A DNA stretch of 64,000 bases, taken from NCBI RefSeq assembly GCF_014695775.1, contig NZ_JACJOX010000012.1, forward strand, positions 18,523 to 82,522. Direction: 5' to 3'. The DNA is from Leptolyngbya sp. FACHB-60 (lineage in GTDB: Bacteria; Cyanobacteriota; Cyanobacteriia; Phormidesmidales; Phormidesmidaceae). A program made the position numbers and the translations under genes. Under the pieces are notes generated by a model. The model ran no database searches, was not told where the DNA came from, and worked only from the letters and a program-made list of their open reading frames with translations. Positions 17,370-27,356 of the stretch are shown piece after piece; within the stretch, counting starts at the first letter, position 1; the number at the start of each line of letters is the position of its first letter.

Positions 17370-18731
17370 CTACTCGATGTAACCTGTGTGCCGCATAAAC
17401 CGTTCGGCGACGGTCTGCGACTGCGCGATCGCCTGATCAACCGAGACCTGATTGGCTAGGGCGGAGGCGATCCGCTGGCCGACCTGGGTGCCAATCGCCT
17501 GAAATTCAGGAATATCCACGTACTGCACGCCCTTGTAGGGGGTCGGCAGTGGGGACGGATTGGTGATATCGGCCGTCTGGATAGAGTCCAGCACGATTTC
17601 GGCGAAGGGGGCGGCCTGCTGATAGTTCGGGTTCTCGTAGGTGGAGATGCGGGTGCCCGGGGGGACCGAGACCCAGCCATACTCCTCCGCCACCAGCTGG
17701 ACGTACTCCTTCGAGGTGGCCCAGGCGACGAATCGCTCGGCGGCCTCAGGCGATTGCGACGTGGCTGGAATCGCCAGCGCCCAAGACCACAGCCAGTTAG
17801 AGCCGTTGGGGTATGACTCGACCGGGGCGCGGGCAAAACCGATGCGATCGGCCACCTGCGACTGGTCGGGGTTAGAGAGCAGCCCGGCGGCGACTGTGGC
17901 ATCAACCCACATGCCGCACTTGCCGGTCGAGAACAGGGCCAGGTTTTCGTTAAAGCCGTTGGAGCTGGCTCCGGGTGGCCCGTACTGGTTCAGTACGTCT
18001 ACGTAAAAAGTGATGGCGTTTTGCCACTCGGGGGTGTCAATGGTGGGTTGCCAGTCCATATCAAACCAGCGGCCGCCAAAGGTGTTGACCAGAGTGGTGA
18101 GAAACCCCATATTTTCGCCCCAGCCTGGCTTGCCCCGCAGGCAAATGCCGTAGACGCCGTTGGCCGGGTCGTGCACTTGGCTGGCCCATTCACCCACCTG
18201 AGCATAGGTAGGGTTGGCGGGCACCGTAATGCCCGCCTTATCGAACAGGTCGGTGCGGTAGTAGAGCATCGAACTCTCGCCGTAGAAGGGCACCGCATAG
18301 AGGGTGTCTTCGTAGGAAAGCCCGGTGCGAATCGGATCGATTAGGTCGTCGACATCGTACTCAGCGGGGAGACCGTCGAGCGATCGCAGCCAGCCCCGCC
18401 TGGCCCAGATCGGCGTTTCGTAAGACCCGATTGTTAAAACATCGAACTGACCGCCCTGGCTGGCAACATCGGTGGTGGTGCGCTGGCGCAGAATGTTTTC
18501 CTCTAGCACCACCCAGCGCAGCTCGATGTCGGGGTTGTCGGCTTCGAACTGGCTCGACAGGTCTTGCATCACCACCATGTCACCGTTGTTAACGGTGGCG
18601 ATGGTTAGGCGAGTGCGGTCCCCGGCTTGGGGACCTGCTGAACAGGCATTGACGAGCTGCACCAGCAGCAAGCCAATGAGGAATGCCACCAGCCCTCTGG
18701 CGCGCATTCGGGCGCGGCGAAATAGGCGCAT
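17370..18731 (-). CDS. Polyol/sugar-binding lipoprotein of the ABC importer
   Basis: A 453-residue family 1 solute-binding protein. The N-terminus has arginines, a hydrophobic stretch LVAFLIGLLLVQLVNAC with lipobox LVNAC (Cys near residue 30), then a mature domain starting with LTIATVNNGDMVVMQDL. It would be tethered to the outer face of the plasma membrane and deliver ligand to the two permeases. Neighbouring mannitol and SDR dehydrogenases imply a polyol ligand such as mannitol or sorbitol. Confidence 0.9.
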   Translation of the reverse strand: MRLFRRARMRARGLVAFLIGLLLVQLVNACSAGPQAGDRTRLTIATVNNGDMVVMQDLSSQFEADNPDIELRWVVLEENILRQRTTTDVASQGGQFDVLTIGSYETPIWARRGWLRSLDGLPAEYDVDDLIDPIRTGLSYEDTLYAVPFYGESSMLYYRTDLFDKAGITVPANPTYAQVGEWASQVHDPANGVYGICLRGKPGWGENMGFLTTLVNTFGGRWFDMDWQPTIDTPEWQNAITFYVDVLNQYGPPGASSNGFNENLALFSTGKCGMWVDATVAAGLLSNPDQSQVADRIGFARAPVESYPNGSNWLWSWALAIPATSQSPEAAERFVAWATSKEYVQLVAEEYGWVSVPPGTRISTYENPNYQQAAPFAEIVLDSIQTADITNPSPLPTPYKGVQYVDIPEFQAIGTQVGQRIASALANQVSVDQAIAQSQTVAERFMRHTGYIE

Positions 18732-18898
18732 CGCACGGCTCCTCGGATTTCTAAAAAGATAAACTAAGTTGAATTTATGCTCTAGTCACGGGCAAAAGCC
18801 CAATAATGGAATCATACTGATGTCGCTTCCCAACGACGAGGCGCTCAGTTGTATTCGCAACAATTCTTGATTGCAATCCCAACTGTGAGGCCAGCTTT
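18732..18898. promoter_or_regulatory. Divergent promoter region between transporter operon and SDR
   Basis: The 167-base gap separates the leftward transporter/dehydrogenase operon from the rightward SDR-sorC-kinase genes. Both catabolic arms must start here, so this is the expected target of the SorC-type regulator. I see AT-rich promoter-like sequence but no operator I can name. Confidence 0.4.
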
Positions 18899-19699
18899 AT
18901 GAGCGCGATCGCCACCTATGATTTCCAAGGCAAAACCATTCTGATCACTGGCGGGGCGGGGGAAATTGGCAAAGCTACCGCCCACCGATTTGCCGCCAAT
19001 GGGGCAACAATTGCGTTGCTGGATATTAACGAAATGAGGCTGGCCGAGGTCGCCCAGGGGTTGAAAGACTATGGCAATCCCGTGTACACCGTTCGCTGCG
19101 ATGTCACCGATGCTCAGGAAGTGACCGAGATGTTTGCGATCGCCGTTGAGCAGGTGGGCCAGCTCGACTATGTGTTTAACAATGCCGGCTACCAGGGCGC
19201 GTTTGCTAAGACCGACGAGTATCCTGAGGAAGATTTCGAGAAGGTGATCGATATCAACGTGATTGGCGTGTTTCACATTCTTAAGGCCGCTGCCCAGCAC
19301 CTGCGGAAGGCTGGTGGGGCGATTGTCAATATGGCCAGCCACGCCGGGGTCGATGGGCCGCCCAACATGCTGGCCTATGCCGCCTCCAAGTTTGCGGTGA
19401 TTGGCATGACTCAAACCGCCGCTAAAGACCTGGCCCCCCACGGCATTCGCGTCAATGCCCTGTCGCCGTCGCTGATTGGCCCTGGCTTTATGTGGACCCG
19501 GCAGACGGAACTGCAGGCGGGGGTAGGGTCGCAGTATTTTGATGCCGACCCCAAGGTAGTCGAACAGCAGATGATCAACCTGGTGCCGCTGCGCCGGTTG
19601 GGACGGTTAGAAGAAGTTGCCAACGGAGTTGCTTTTTTAATGAGTGATGAGGCTAGCTATATCACTGGCTTCAATTTGGATATTACGGGAGGACAGTAG
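18899..19699 (+). CDS. Short-chain dehydrogenase (polyol/xylitol dehydrogenase-like)
   Basis: 266 residues of classical SDR type: cofactor motif TGGAGEIG near residue 18, Asp after the second strand (LLDIN) favouring NAD, NNAG at about 97, the catalytic Ser in VNMASHAG, and Y-x-x-x-K in AYAASKFAV. It ends with the family's GFNLDITGGQ. Its position in a polyol locus suggests oxidation of sorbitol or xylitol to fructose or xylulose, products handled by the PfkB kinase and xylulokinase nearby. The substrate is inferred. Confidence 0.85.
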   Translation: MSAIATYDFQGKTILITGGAGEIGKATAHRFAANGATIALLDINEMRLAEVAQGLKDYGNPVYTVRCDVTDAQEVTEMFAIAVEQVGQLDYVFNNAGYQGAFAKTDEYPEEDFEKVIDINVIGVFHILKAAAQHLRKAGGAIVNMASHAGVDGPPNMLAYAASKFAVIGMTQTAAKDLAPHGIRVNALSPSLIGPGFMWTRQTELQAGVGSQYFDADPKVVEQQMINLVPLRRLGRLEEVANGVAFLMSDEASYITGFNLDITGGQ

Positions 19700-19803
19700 A
19701 ATTGAGCAAATATTCTCTGATGGATGATATACTCAATCATTCTTTGGGTAGATCTTTAATCAAATAGAATCCTTCTTTAGGTAGTGGTGGGTGAGGTGAC
19801 CTG

Positions 19804-20766
19804 ATGGGAGACATGTATGCGGAGAAGCGCGATCGCAAACTCGACCTGGCGGCCCACGCCGCCTGGCTGTACTACATCGCCGGCAACACCCAGGAAGAAA
19901 TTGCCGCTAAGCTCAACGTGTCGCGGCAGGCGGCCCAGCGCTTGGTAGCCCTAGCCGTCAGCGAAAAGCTGATCAAATTTCGCCTCGACCATCCCCTTAG
20001 CCACTGCATTGGCCTGGCCGAGGCCCTACGGGATCGGTTCAATCTGTCAATGTGTGAAGTCGTCCCCGACCCCGCCGTCGGTGGTGATCTCTACAATGGC
20101 CTGGGCGTCTGTGCGGCAACTCATCTGGAGACCTATTTAGTCGCTAGAACCCCGTCCATTCTGGCCTTTAGCTCGGGGCGCACTCTCCGGGCCCTGGTCG
20201 ATCAAATTCCCTCGATGGATCAGCCCCAGCACAAGATTGTCTCGATTGTGGGCAACATGTCGCACTATGGGCTGGCCGGTCGTCATGAGGTGGTCATGCA
20301 CCTGTCTGACCGGGTGGGGTCGCAAACCTACCCGGTGCCCACGCCAGCGGTGGCCACCAGCGTGGAAGAGCGCGACCTGTTGCAGACCCAGCGATCGTTT
20401 ATTGCCGTGAAAGCCCTGGCGGAGCAGGCCAAGGTCACCTTTGTTGGCGTTAGCCACATCGCCTGGAACGCGCCCCTGCACGAGGATGGCTTTATCAACG
20501 ACGCCGAACTGACTGAGCTGATCGAGCTGGGAGCGGTTGGTGAAATTGCGGGCTGGGCGTTCAACTCCCAGGGAAAATTGCTGCAAGCGGGCACCAACAG
20601 CCGCGTTGCTGGCGTGCCCCTAGAGCAGCCGGCCCAGCGCCTGATCATCGGCGTCGCTGGGGGCATCCGCAAAGCCGAAGCCATTCTCGCAGCCCTACAG
20701 GGTCGGCTGATCAGCGGGTTGATTACCGATGAAGCCGCCGCCACAGCGATTTTGATTAAGGGATAA
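19804..20766 (+). CDS. SorC/DeoR-type sugar-binding transcriptional regulator
   Basis: 320 residues with an N-terminal helix-turn-helix (AAWLYYIAGNTQEEIAAKLNVSRQAAQRLVALA, residues about 18-50) and a SorC-type phosphosugar-binding domain. That domain includes GLGVCAATHLE, FSSGRTLRALVDQ, and the C-terminal RLIIGVAGGIRKAEAILAALQGRLISGLITDE. The family senses sugar or polyol phosphates. It sits between SDR and fructokinase and is the obvious local regulator. GAGGTGA precedes ATG 19804. Confidence 0.9.
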   Translation: MGDMYAEKRDRKLDLAAHAAWLYYIAGNTQEEIAAKLNVSRQAAQRLVALAVSEKLIKFRLDHPLSHCIGLAEALRDRFNLSMCEVVPDPAVGGDLYNGLGVCAATHLETYLVARTPSILAFSSGRTLRALVDQIPSMDQPQHKIVSIVGNMSHYGLAGRHEVVMHLSDRVGSQTYPVPTPAVATSVEERDLLQTQRSFIAVKALAEQAKVTFVGVSHIAWNAPLHEDGFINDAELTELIELGAVGEIAGWAFNSQGKLLQAGTNSRVAGVPLEQPAQRLIIGVAGGIRKAEAILAALQGRLISGLITDEAAATAILIKG

Positions 20767-20826
20767 CTGTTATCGACCCGAGATCGGCTAGCTCGGATGG
20801 ATTTGGAGCGATTTTAGGAAAAAACC

Positions 20827-21807
20827 ATGACCGAGCCTGTGATTTGTTTAGGAGAATGCTTAGTCGATCGCCTGTTTGAGGTGGGTGAAACGCCGGAGAA
20901 TAGCTCAAACAATGGTACCGACTACCCCGGTGGAGCACCCGCCAATGTGGCTGCTGCGATCGCAAAACTCGGCACCCCTACCCGGCTGATCAGTGCCCTG
21001 GGCCAGGACGACCTGGGCGACTGGCTAATTCAGGTGCTGCAGGAGCAGGGGGTGGCGTGCCGGATTCAGCGCGTGGCTGATATGCCCACCCGCACGGTGC
21101 TGGTGCAGCGGGATGAAACGGGCGATCGCCAGTTCATCGGCTTTAGCGCCCCCGACTCCGCCGCCTTTGCCGATGCCCACCTCACCCCTGAATGGATTGA
21201 TGCCGTCGATTTTGCCGGGGTGAAGTATCTGGTGATGGGGACGCTGGGTCTGGCCTATGCCACCACCGCCAGCGCCATGGAGCGGGCACGGGACAAGGCT
21301 CAGCAAGCTGGGGCAAAGATTATTATTGACCTGAACTGGCGACCCGTATTTTGGCCCGATGTAGAGATTGCGCCTCAAAAAATTCGCGCTTTTCTGGACG
21401 CTGCTGACTTACTCAAGCTCTCCCGCGAAGAAGCCCTGTGGCTGCTGAATACCGACTCTGCCGCTGAGATTTGTCAGCAGTTCCCTCGCGCTCAAGCTGT
21501 GTTGCTCACCGATGGCGGTAACGGCAGCACCTGCGCCACCCGGCACCACAACATTGCGCGGCCTGCCTTTGACGTTGACAGCATAGACACGACCGGAGCC
21601 GGGGATGCCTTTTTGGCTGGGGTTATTCACCAGCTGCACCAGCGTGGGTGGGATTGTTTGCAGCAGCGGGAGGCGATCGCTGATATCCTGCGCTATGCCA
21701 GCGCGGTGGGGGCGCTGACGACGCTCAAGCCGGGGGCGATCGCCGCCCAGCCCACCCCCCGGGAGGTCGATGCCTTTTTGCACCACCAGGCCGCTGCCTC
21801 TAGCTAA
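20827..21807 (+). CDS. PfkB-family carbohydrate kinase (fructokinase-like)
   Basis: 326 residues with the PfkB N-terminal ICLGECLVDRL, sugar-binding YPGGAPANVAAAIAKLG and the C-terminal catalytic motif DTTGAGDAFLAGVIH containing the base Asp. It most resembles fructokinases and would phosphorylate fructose released by mannitol or sorbitol oxidation. AGGA upstream of ATG 20827 supports the start. The gap after the regulator gene is 60 bases. Confidence 0.88.
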   Translation: MTEPVICLGECLVDRLFEVGETPENSSNNGTDYPGGAPANVAAAIAKLGTPTRLISALGQDDLGDWLIQVLQEQGVACRIQRVADMPTRTVLVQRDETGDRQFIGFSAPDSAAFADAHLTPEWIDAVDFAGVKYLVMGTLGLAYATTASAMERARDKAQQAGAKIIIDLNWRPVFWPDVEIAPQKIRAFLDAADLLKLSREEALWLLNTDSAAEICQQFPRAQAVLLTDGGNGSTCATRHHNIARPAFDVDSIDTTGAGDAFLAGVIHQLHQRGWDCLQQREAIADILRYASAVGALTTLKPGAIAAQPTPREVDAFLHHQAAASS

Positions 21808-21842
21808 AAAATTTGAGATCCCGATTCAAAACCCGTATCTCC

Positions 21843-21870
21843 GTAGGGGCATAGCATGCTATGCCCCTAC
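21843..21870. repeat. Perfect 28-bp palindrome of the GTAGGGGC family
   Basis: GTAGGGGCATAGCA and its exact reverse complement TGCTATGCCCCTAC are directly joined. It sits between the convergent kinase and dioxygenase genes, where the hairpin could act as a bidirectional terminator. Same family as the repeat at 12569. Confidence 0.7.
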
Positions 21871-21908
21871 AAACCGGGGGGTTAATTAAATGGGATCTGG
21901 ACTGCCAA

Positions 21909-22697
21909 TCAGGTCAGCTCTAGCCCAATCTCAAAGCGTCCGGTGTAGCCTTCCCCATTCTGGGTAAGGGAGAGCATTAGCTGATCGCCGCCGCTACGAA
22001 AGATGCCGTCATTTTGGTTGCGGGTGGTGCGCTGGCCTCTGGTGCTATAGGGGGCCTGGGTGTAGATGCGATCGCTCAGAGCATCGTCAAAATAGAGCTG
22101 TGAAGTAAATTCATAGCCCTGATTTGCGCCCTGATTTGCCGCAGTATTGCCGCGAATTTTGAAGTGGATGTGCGTAGTTCGGCCAGGATACCAACCGGGA
22201 TAAATGGTGGTGAACTCGACCGTGCCGTCAGCATTGGTGACTTGAGCACCGCGCAAAAATTTTTGACCCAGGGTGTTGGCTCTGCGATCGGCTACGTCTG
22301 AATAGGCTCCGGTGGCATCGCAGTGCCAGACGTCTACAATTGCCCCTGCCAGAGGCACACAGGCATTAGCACCCACCTGAGAGACTCGAAATTGCAGCGT
22401 TAGGGGGACGCCTGGTTTCACTGAGCCAGTCGCCGGATCAGAACGAATATCTGAGCGATTCAGCCCTTCATCGACAAAATAGGGGCCTTCGGTTTGCTGA
22501 GGGCGCACGGTGCAGGCCGGTTGCCCCGCTGCCGCCCCGGTCGGGGTTTGGGCTAAAGTGCCGCTGAGTTCGGCCGAGGCCGAGGGCCTACGAAAACAGC
22601 CAAACAGCGAAACCATCAGGGTGCCGCCGAGGAAGCCCAAGGCGTCTCGACGCTTGAAGCTAGGGCCGTCCGTTCTAGATACGTATTGTTTTGGCAT
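21909..22697 (-). CDS. Exported intradiol ring-cleavage dioxygenase-like protein
   Basis: 262 residues. The N-terminus (FKRRDALGFLGGTLMVSLFGC) reads as a Tat-type signal with a twin Arg and a possible lipobox Cys. The catalytic-type domain has TEGPYFVDEGLNRSDIR, VDVWHCDATGAYSD, and the iron-site region TIYPGWYPGRTTHIHFKI with Tyr/Tyr/His/His ligands. Characterised members cleave catechols or protocatechuate, but secreted versions have no firm substrate. It sits on the opposite strand inside the polyol locus and has no ring-cleavage pathway genes around it. Confidence 0.82.
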   Translation of the reverse strand: MPKQYVSRTDGPSFKRRDALGFLGGTLMVSLFGCFRRPSASAELSGTLAQTPTGAAAGQPACTVRPQQTEGPYFVDEGLNRSDIRSDPATGSVKPGVPLTLQFRVSQVGANACVPLAGAIVDVWHCDATGAYSDVADRRANTLGQKFLRGAQVTNADGTVEFTTIYPGWYPGRTTHIHFKIRGNTAANQGANQGYEFTSQLYFDDALSDRIYTQAPYSTRGQRTTRNQNDGIFRSGGDQLMLSLTQNGEGYTGRFEIGLELT

Positions 22698-22947
22698 TGA
22701 GTTAGGGGCGTTGCTATATCGACAGCTTCCATTGGGCTAAACCAAAATGACGGTTTACACCGCACCTGAATTACAGCCTTGTCATCCAGCAAGGGATGAT
22801 GCCCTGCTATGTCGGAACCGTAGGGTGCATAGCGCTAGGGGCGCGGCTCTGCCTACGTGGCCCTAAAATTCTATTAAAACCCTTCACACGTTGCCTATGG
22901 GCCACAATGCACCGCTCACCATACCGAGATTTGACCGGACAAACTCC

Positions 22948-24444
22948 CTACCTCACAACCTTTAACGAATCATAAAGCGGGGTATAGCGCTCAAACGCCG
23001 CCTCATAGGCCGCGTGCTCCTGGGGCTGCACCGCCTCGATCGCCTCAGGCAGCATGTCAAACGCCGCCGCTAGCGACGGGTAGGCCCCTACCCCCACCAT
23101 CGCCAAGATCGCTGCTCCGTAGGCCGCCCCTTCTTCAGCTTTGGGGGCCACTAGTTCCGTGTGCAACACATCGGCCAGTAGGTGGAACCAGAGGGGCGAT
23201 CGCACCCCGCCCCCCGTCGCCAATAGCTGGTTCACCGGAGAAATTCCCTGAATCACCTCCAGGGCTGCCCGCAGGCCAAATGCCACCCCCTCCAGCACCG
23301 CCCGAATCAGGTCGCCCTGGGTGTGGGCCAGCGACAAATTCACCCAGGCCCCTCGCGTGTCGGGGTCGAGGTAGGGGCTGCGCTCGCCAGCCAGATGGGG
23401 CAAAAACAGCACGCCGCGCGCCCCTGGTTCAGATTTTTCTGCTAGAGCCATCAAGTCGGCAAAGGCAATATTGGGGGCAAAGGTGTCGCGATACCAGCGC
23501 AGGGCGCCCCCTGCCGCTAGGGTCACCCCTAGCAGGTGATAGCCACCATCGGCATGGCAGAACAGGTGCACCCGTCCCTCGGGGTCGGGGGTAGGAACAT
23601 TGCAAGGGGCAAAAATTACCCCCGAGGTGCCAATGCTGAGGCTGCCCCGTTTCAGGTTGCGGTCTGAAATGCCCAGACCGATCGCCGCTGCCGCATTGTC
23701 ACCGCCCCCCGCTACTACGGGGAGTCCTGCCGGGAGTCCGGTACGCTCAGCCAGCTCGGGTTTCAGTCGTCCAGCAATGGCAGTCGATTCCATCACCTGG
23801 GGAAACAGGTCAGAGCTGATATTCAGGGCCGTGAGGATGTCCTGATCCCACTGCCGACTGGTCAGGTTTAAGCAGCCAATGCCCGAGGCATCGGAGGGTT
23901 CCGTCACCGCTTCGCCAGTCAGCACGTAGCCGAGGTAGTCTTTGGGCAGCAGAATTTGCTGCACTTGTTCATAGGCCTGGGGTTCTTCCTGCCGCAGCCA
24001 AACTAGCTTTGGCAGTTGAAACCCGGTAATCGCCGGATTGCCGGTGCGCTGAATCAGTTCTGATCGGGGTACCGCCGCTTCAATCGCCTCGACGGCTTTG
24101 CCCGTGCGCTGGTCATTCCAGAGAATTGCTGGGCGAATCACCTGACCAGTCCCATCCAGCGGCACCATGCCGTGCATCTGGCCGGATAGACCGAGGGCGA
24201 TCGCTTGCTGCCCCTCAATCTGCCCAGCTACCTCGCTCAGAGCGTTCAAACTAGCCTCGGCCCAGTCGGCGGGGTGCTGCTCCGTCCAGCCGGGGTAGGG
24301 CGTCAGCAGGGGATAACTCTGAGTGGTTTGAGCCACCACCTGTCCTTGCAGATTGACGGCGATCGCCCGCACCCCGCCGGTTCCCAAATCTAAACCAATG
24401 ACTACGTCCGCCAATTCAGCCTCTCTCCATCTACGATTCTGCAA
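22948..24444 (-). CDS. xylB: Xylulokinase (FGGY family)
   Basis: 498 residues with the FGGY N-terminal phosphate loop [17 protein letters not shown], the LSGQMHGMV and ILWNDQRTG xylulokinase motifs, and [21 protein letters not shown]. It phosphorylates D-xylulose into the pentose phosphate pathway, which fits oxidation of xylitol or arabinitol by the dehydrogenases of this locus. Its start at 24444 overlaps the NDH-2 gene by 14 bases, implying cotranscription. The residues before ADVVIG ([11 protein letters not shown]) are unusual, so a slightly later start is possible. Confidence 0.9.
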   Translation of the reverse strand: MQNRRWREAELADVVIGLDLGTGGVRAIAVNLQGQVVAQTTQSYPLLTPYPGWTEQHPADWAEASLNALSEVAGQIEGQQAIALGLSGQMHGMVPLDGTGQVIRPAILWNDQRTGKAVEAIEAAVPRSELIQRTGNPAITGFQLPKLVWLRQEEPQAYEQVQQILLPKDYLGYVLTGEAVTEPSDASGIGCLNLTSRQWDQDILTALNISSDLFPQVMESTAIAGRLKPELAERTGLPAGLPVVAGGGDNAAAAIGLGISDRNLKRGSLSIGTSGVIFAPCNVPTPDPEGRVHLFCHADGGYHLLGVTLAAGGALRWYRDTFAPNIAFADLMALAEKSEPGARGVLFLPHLAGERSPYLDPDTRGAWVNLSLAHTQGDLIRAVLEGVAFGLRAALEVIQGISPVNQLLATGGGVRSPLWFHLLADVLHTELVAPKAEEGAAYGAAILAMVGVGAYPSLAAAFDMLPEAIEAVQPQEHAAYEAAFERYTPLYDSLKVVR

Positions 24445-25831
24445 TGACGGGTGCTTTTATCTCCCCTGAGGTGCGTTCTGGAGCGTCGTGCCGCTCCACC
24501 CGCTGGGGTTCCTGATCCACAACCATCGGCTCATCCAAACGGCTTTCTTCCCAGGTAATCAGCCGCGATCCGCCCTTGCGGGTGAAATAGCTCCACAACC
24601 ACTGGATCATCACCACCAGCTTGTTGTCAAACTCAATCAGGTAATAGATGTGCACAAAAATCCATATCAGCCAGGCAGGGAAGCCCCACAGCTTGAACCG
24701 CCCCATGTTGACCACCGCCGCGTGGTGGCCAATCACCGCCAGATTGCCCACATCGTCGTAGTGGAAAGGAGGCACCTCTTTTCCTTGAAGCCGCCGCTGA
24801 ATTAGCTTAGCGATGTAGGCCCCCTGCTGCATCGCCACGGGCGCAACTCCAGGCAGGGGCTGCCCGTCCTGGTGGGCAAAGTGTGCCAGATCCCCTACCA
24901 CAAAAATATTCGGCTGCTCCGGCAGGCTTAAGTCGGGGTTCACCATCACCCGACCCGACCGGTCAAGCTGGGCTCCAGCCCGAGCGGCCAGCACTTTGCC
25001 TAGCGCCGAAGCCCGCACTCCGGCGGCCCAGAGAATCGTTTTAGCCCGCACCTGCTCGGTCTGCTCGCCCTGGCGCACCGTCACCACATCGTCGGCAATA
25101 TCGGTCACCAGAGACTGGGTGCGCACCGTCACGCCTAGTTCCGCCAGCGATTCGGCAGCTTTGGCCGATAGGTCAGCGGGGTAGGGGGGCAGCACGCGAT
25201 CGAGCCCTTCCAGTAGCAGAATGCGAGTTTCGGTGGTGTCAATGTGGTGAAATTCGTTCTTGAGCGCGTGAAAAGCCAGTTCGGCCAAAGCCCCAGCCAA
25301 TTCCACACCAGTTGGCCCGCCGCCTACCACCACAAACGTCAGCCAGGCCCGCCGCCGCTCTGGGTCTGACTCTTTCTCCGCGGCTTCAAAGGCCCCAAAA
25401 ATTCGTTTCCGCATTTCTAGGGCATCCTCAACGGTTTTTAGCCCTGGGGCGGCCTCGGCCCACTGGTCATGGCCAAAGTAGTGGTGGCTGACGCCCGTGG
25501 CCACAATTAGCGTGTCGTAGGGCAGCACGGTATGTTTCAGTTTCACCTGATGTTGCTGGGGGTCGATATCAATCACCGCATCCATCAGCACCCTGACATG
25601 GCGGTGAGCACTCAGGATAGTGCGCAAAGGGGATGAAATATCCCCAGGGGATAGCTTGCCAGTAGCAACTTGATAGAGCAGTGGTTGAAATAGGTGAAAG
25701 TTTCGTTTGTCAATTAAGGTGACTTCAACCTGCTGAGTTTTTCCCAATGCCTTAGCGGCATAGAGTCCGCCAAACCCTCCTCCAACAATCACAACCTGGT
25801 GAGGCTTGGTCTCAATAGCGGTATTTTTCAT
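24431..25831 (-). CDS. ndb: Type II NAD(P)H dehydrogenase (NDH-2)
   Basis: 466 residues with FAD motif [14 protein letters not shown], quinone-site [19 protein letters not shown], second nucleotide motif [17 protein letters not shown] and FVVGDLAHF. The C-terminus has a hydrophobic or amphipathic anchor ([13 protein letters not shown]). It oxidises NAD(P)H and reduces quinone at the membrane without pumping protons. Overlap with xylB suggests it helps reoxidise NADH from polyol oxidation. Confidence 0.92.
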   Translation of the reverse strand: MKNTAIETKPHQVVIVGGGFGGLYAAKALGKTQQVEVTLIDKRNFHLFQPLLYQVATGKLSPGDISSPLRTILSAHRHVRVLMDAVIDIDPQQHQVKLKHTVLPYDTLIVATGVSHHYFGHDQWAEAAPGLKTVEDALEMRKRIFGAFEAAEKESDPERRRAWLTFVVVGGGPTGVELAGALAELAFHALKNEFHHIDTTETRILLLEGLDRVLPPYPADLSAKAAESLAELGVTVRTQSLVTDIADDVVTVRQGEQTEQVRAKTILWAAGVRASALGKVLAARAGAQLDRSGRVMVNPDLSLPEQPNIFVVGDLAHFAHQDGQPLPGVAPVAMQQGAYIAKLIQRRLQGKEVPPFHYDDVGNLAVIGHHAAVVNMGRFKLWGFPAWLIWIFVHIYYLIEFDNKLVVMIQWLWSYFTRKGGSRLITWEESRLDEPMVVDQEPQRVERHDAPERTSGEIKAPVIAES

Positions 25832-26544
25832 GGAATTAGCTCCATCTCAGATAGTCTTGGCTGAAGATTGCTGGGGGGAATCTCGCTTTCAAGGCTGCTT
25901 TCGGCACGGGGGCGATCGCTCTATCTAACAAATTATTTCAGCCGATTTCTGAGGAATGTAGCTGGCCCTATCGACTGAAAGACATAGCTAATTGCTGCTT
26001 TGCCGAAAAAGCTATGGTCCAAATTAGCGCTGATTAGCTTCAGTGTAAGTATTCAAAGGAGCCCTGTGGGTTTCTCAATTTTTCATCACGATTTTTAAAC
26101 AGAAAAACGTGATGGAAAACCCGCTGTTTTGTGTTGGCGATCGCAGTAGTCGACCCACTCATCTGCTTCTCGCTTCGTACTACAGCTGGGGCAGTTTTAG
26201 TGGCGGCGATCGCGGCTTTGCCCTTTAGGTGTGGCCGAACAACTCTGTGAATGACTAACTCCACCTGCGGCTAGACGCTGCCTTTAGGCTAGTTACCTAA
26301 GCTGAAGACAGCTCTCGGCAACAAATCTGTCAGCTTCAGCCTGCATCCTCAACGGTTAGCAGGCAGTGTAAACCTATCCATCCGCAACCGCTAGTGCAGC
26401 CCATTGACTTGAGGCAAGCGGTGAATGTCGGCCGCGCCTAGTATGTCTGAGGATGTGCTGCATTAATTTCAAGGGCAGGTTTTAGCCGAGAGCCGTGCAA
26501 ATCTAGAACCGACAATTCAAACCCTAAACCCCAGGAGAATTAGC
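25832..26544. other. Intergenic region without recognisable genes
   Basis: About 710 bases with several HIP1 sites. A 74-codon reverse frame at 26040-26264 has no family resemblance and atypical composition, so I do not call it. The last 30 bases carry CCAGGAG ahead of the PfpI gene. Confidence 0.5.
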
Positions 26545-27114
26545 ATGGCTCAAGAACTTAAAAACCGCAAAGTGGCGATCTTAGCCACCGATGGATTTGA
26601 GCAGGTTGAGTTGACCGAGCCCAAACAGGCTTTGGAGCAGGCTGGTGCCCAAGTGCATGTGATCGCTCCCCAAGGTGACTCCATTCAAGGCTGGAACCAC
26701 CATGACAAAGGCGACACCGTGCCGGTCGATCGCACTCTCGATCAGGCTCGCGCCACCGATTACGACGCGTTGGTGCTGCCCGGTGGAGTGTTGAATCCTG
26801 ACCAGCTCAGAACCAACGACCAAGCCATTCAGTTTATTAAGGCATTCTTTGCCGATCGCAAACCCGTAGCCGCAATTTGTCACGGGCCTTGGACCCTGAT
26901 TGAAGCCGATGTGGTCAAGGGTCGCACCGTCACTTCCTGGCCTTCTCTAAAGACCGACCTCAGCAATGCCGGTGCCACCTGGGTTGATCAAGAGGTGGTC
27001 GTCGATCAGGGGTTAGTCACCAGCCGCAACCCAAAAGATTTGCCCGCTTTCAACAGCAAAATCGTGGAGGAATTTTGCGAGGGCAAACACCTAGCCCAGG
27101 CTCAGTCGGTTTAG
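26545..27114 (+). CDS. DJ-1/PfpI family protein
   Basis: 189 residues with KVAILATDGFEQVELTEPKQAL at the N-terminus, LVLPGGVLNPDQL, and the nucleophile elbow AAICHGPWTLIEAD containing the Cys-His pair. The VTSRNPKDLPAFNSKIVEEF tail is typical of the PfpI/YfkM stress branch. Members act as deglycases or chaperones, and the biochemical role here is unproven. CAGGAG precedes ATG 26545. Confidence 0.9.
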   Translation: MAQELKNRKVAILATDGFEQVELTEPKQALEQAGAQVHVIAPQGDSIQGWNHHDKGDTVPVDRTLDQARATDYDALVLPGGVLNPDQLRTNDQAIQFIKAFFADRKPVAAICHGPWTLIEADVVKGRTVTSWPSLKTDLSNAGATWVDQEVVVDQGLVTSRNPKDLPAFNSKIVEEFCEGKHLAQAQSV

Positions 27115-27299
27115 GCCAGCGCAATCCTTGATCTTCTGCCGGCTTGCTTCGGTTTCCCGCTAGACGCAGAACGTTGCTTGTCCTTGACTGGTGCTCGTAG
27201 CCTGGACTCCCAGCCAGCATCAGTCTGGACAGCAATCTTATGTGATCCAGCTTGGCCTAACAGCTAAGGACGAGCCGCTAAGCCAAGTTAAGCGTTGCA

Positions 27300-27356
27300 A
27301 CGGAGAGGGAGGGATTCGAACCCTCGTTGGGTTTCCCCAAAGTAGTTTTCGAGACT
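27300..27356 (-). repeat. Partial tRNA-Ser copy: candidate att site (left end of island)
   Basis: These 57 bases match 58404-58460, the 3' half of the intact tRNA-Ser(CGA), with one mismatch (27343) and in the same orientation. The match covers the acceptor 3' strand, T arm, variable arm and anticodon loop. Beyond it the 5' half of the tRNA is absent. The anticodon stem of this copy is intact because the change at 27343 is matched by another at 27357. Displaced 3' ends of this kind mark the far end of elements integrated in tRNA genes. Confidence 0.8.

Noticed and set aside
26040..26264. 74-codon minus-strand frame
   Set aside because: No family resemblance, no ribosome binding site, composition unlike neighbours.
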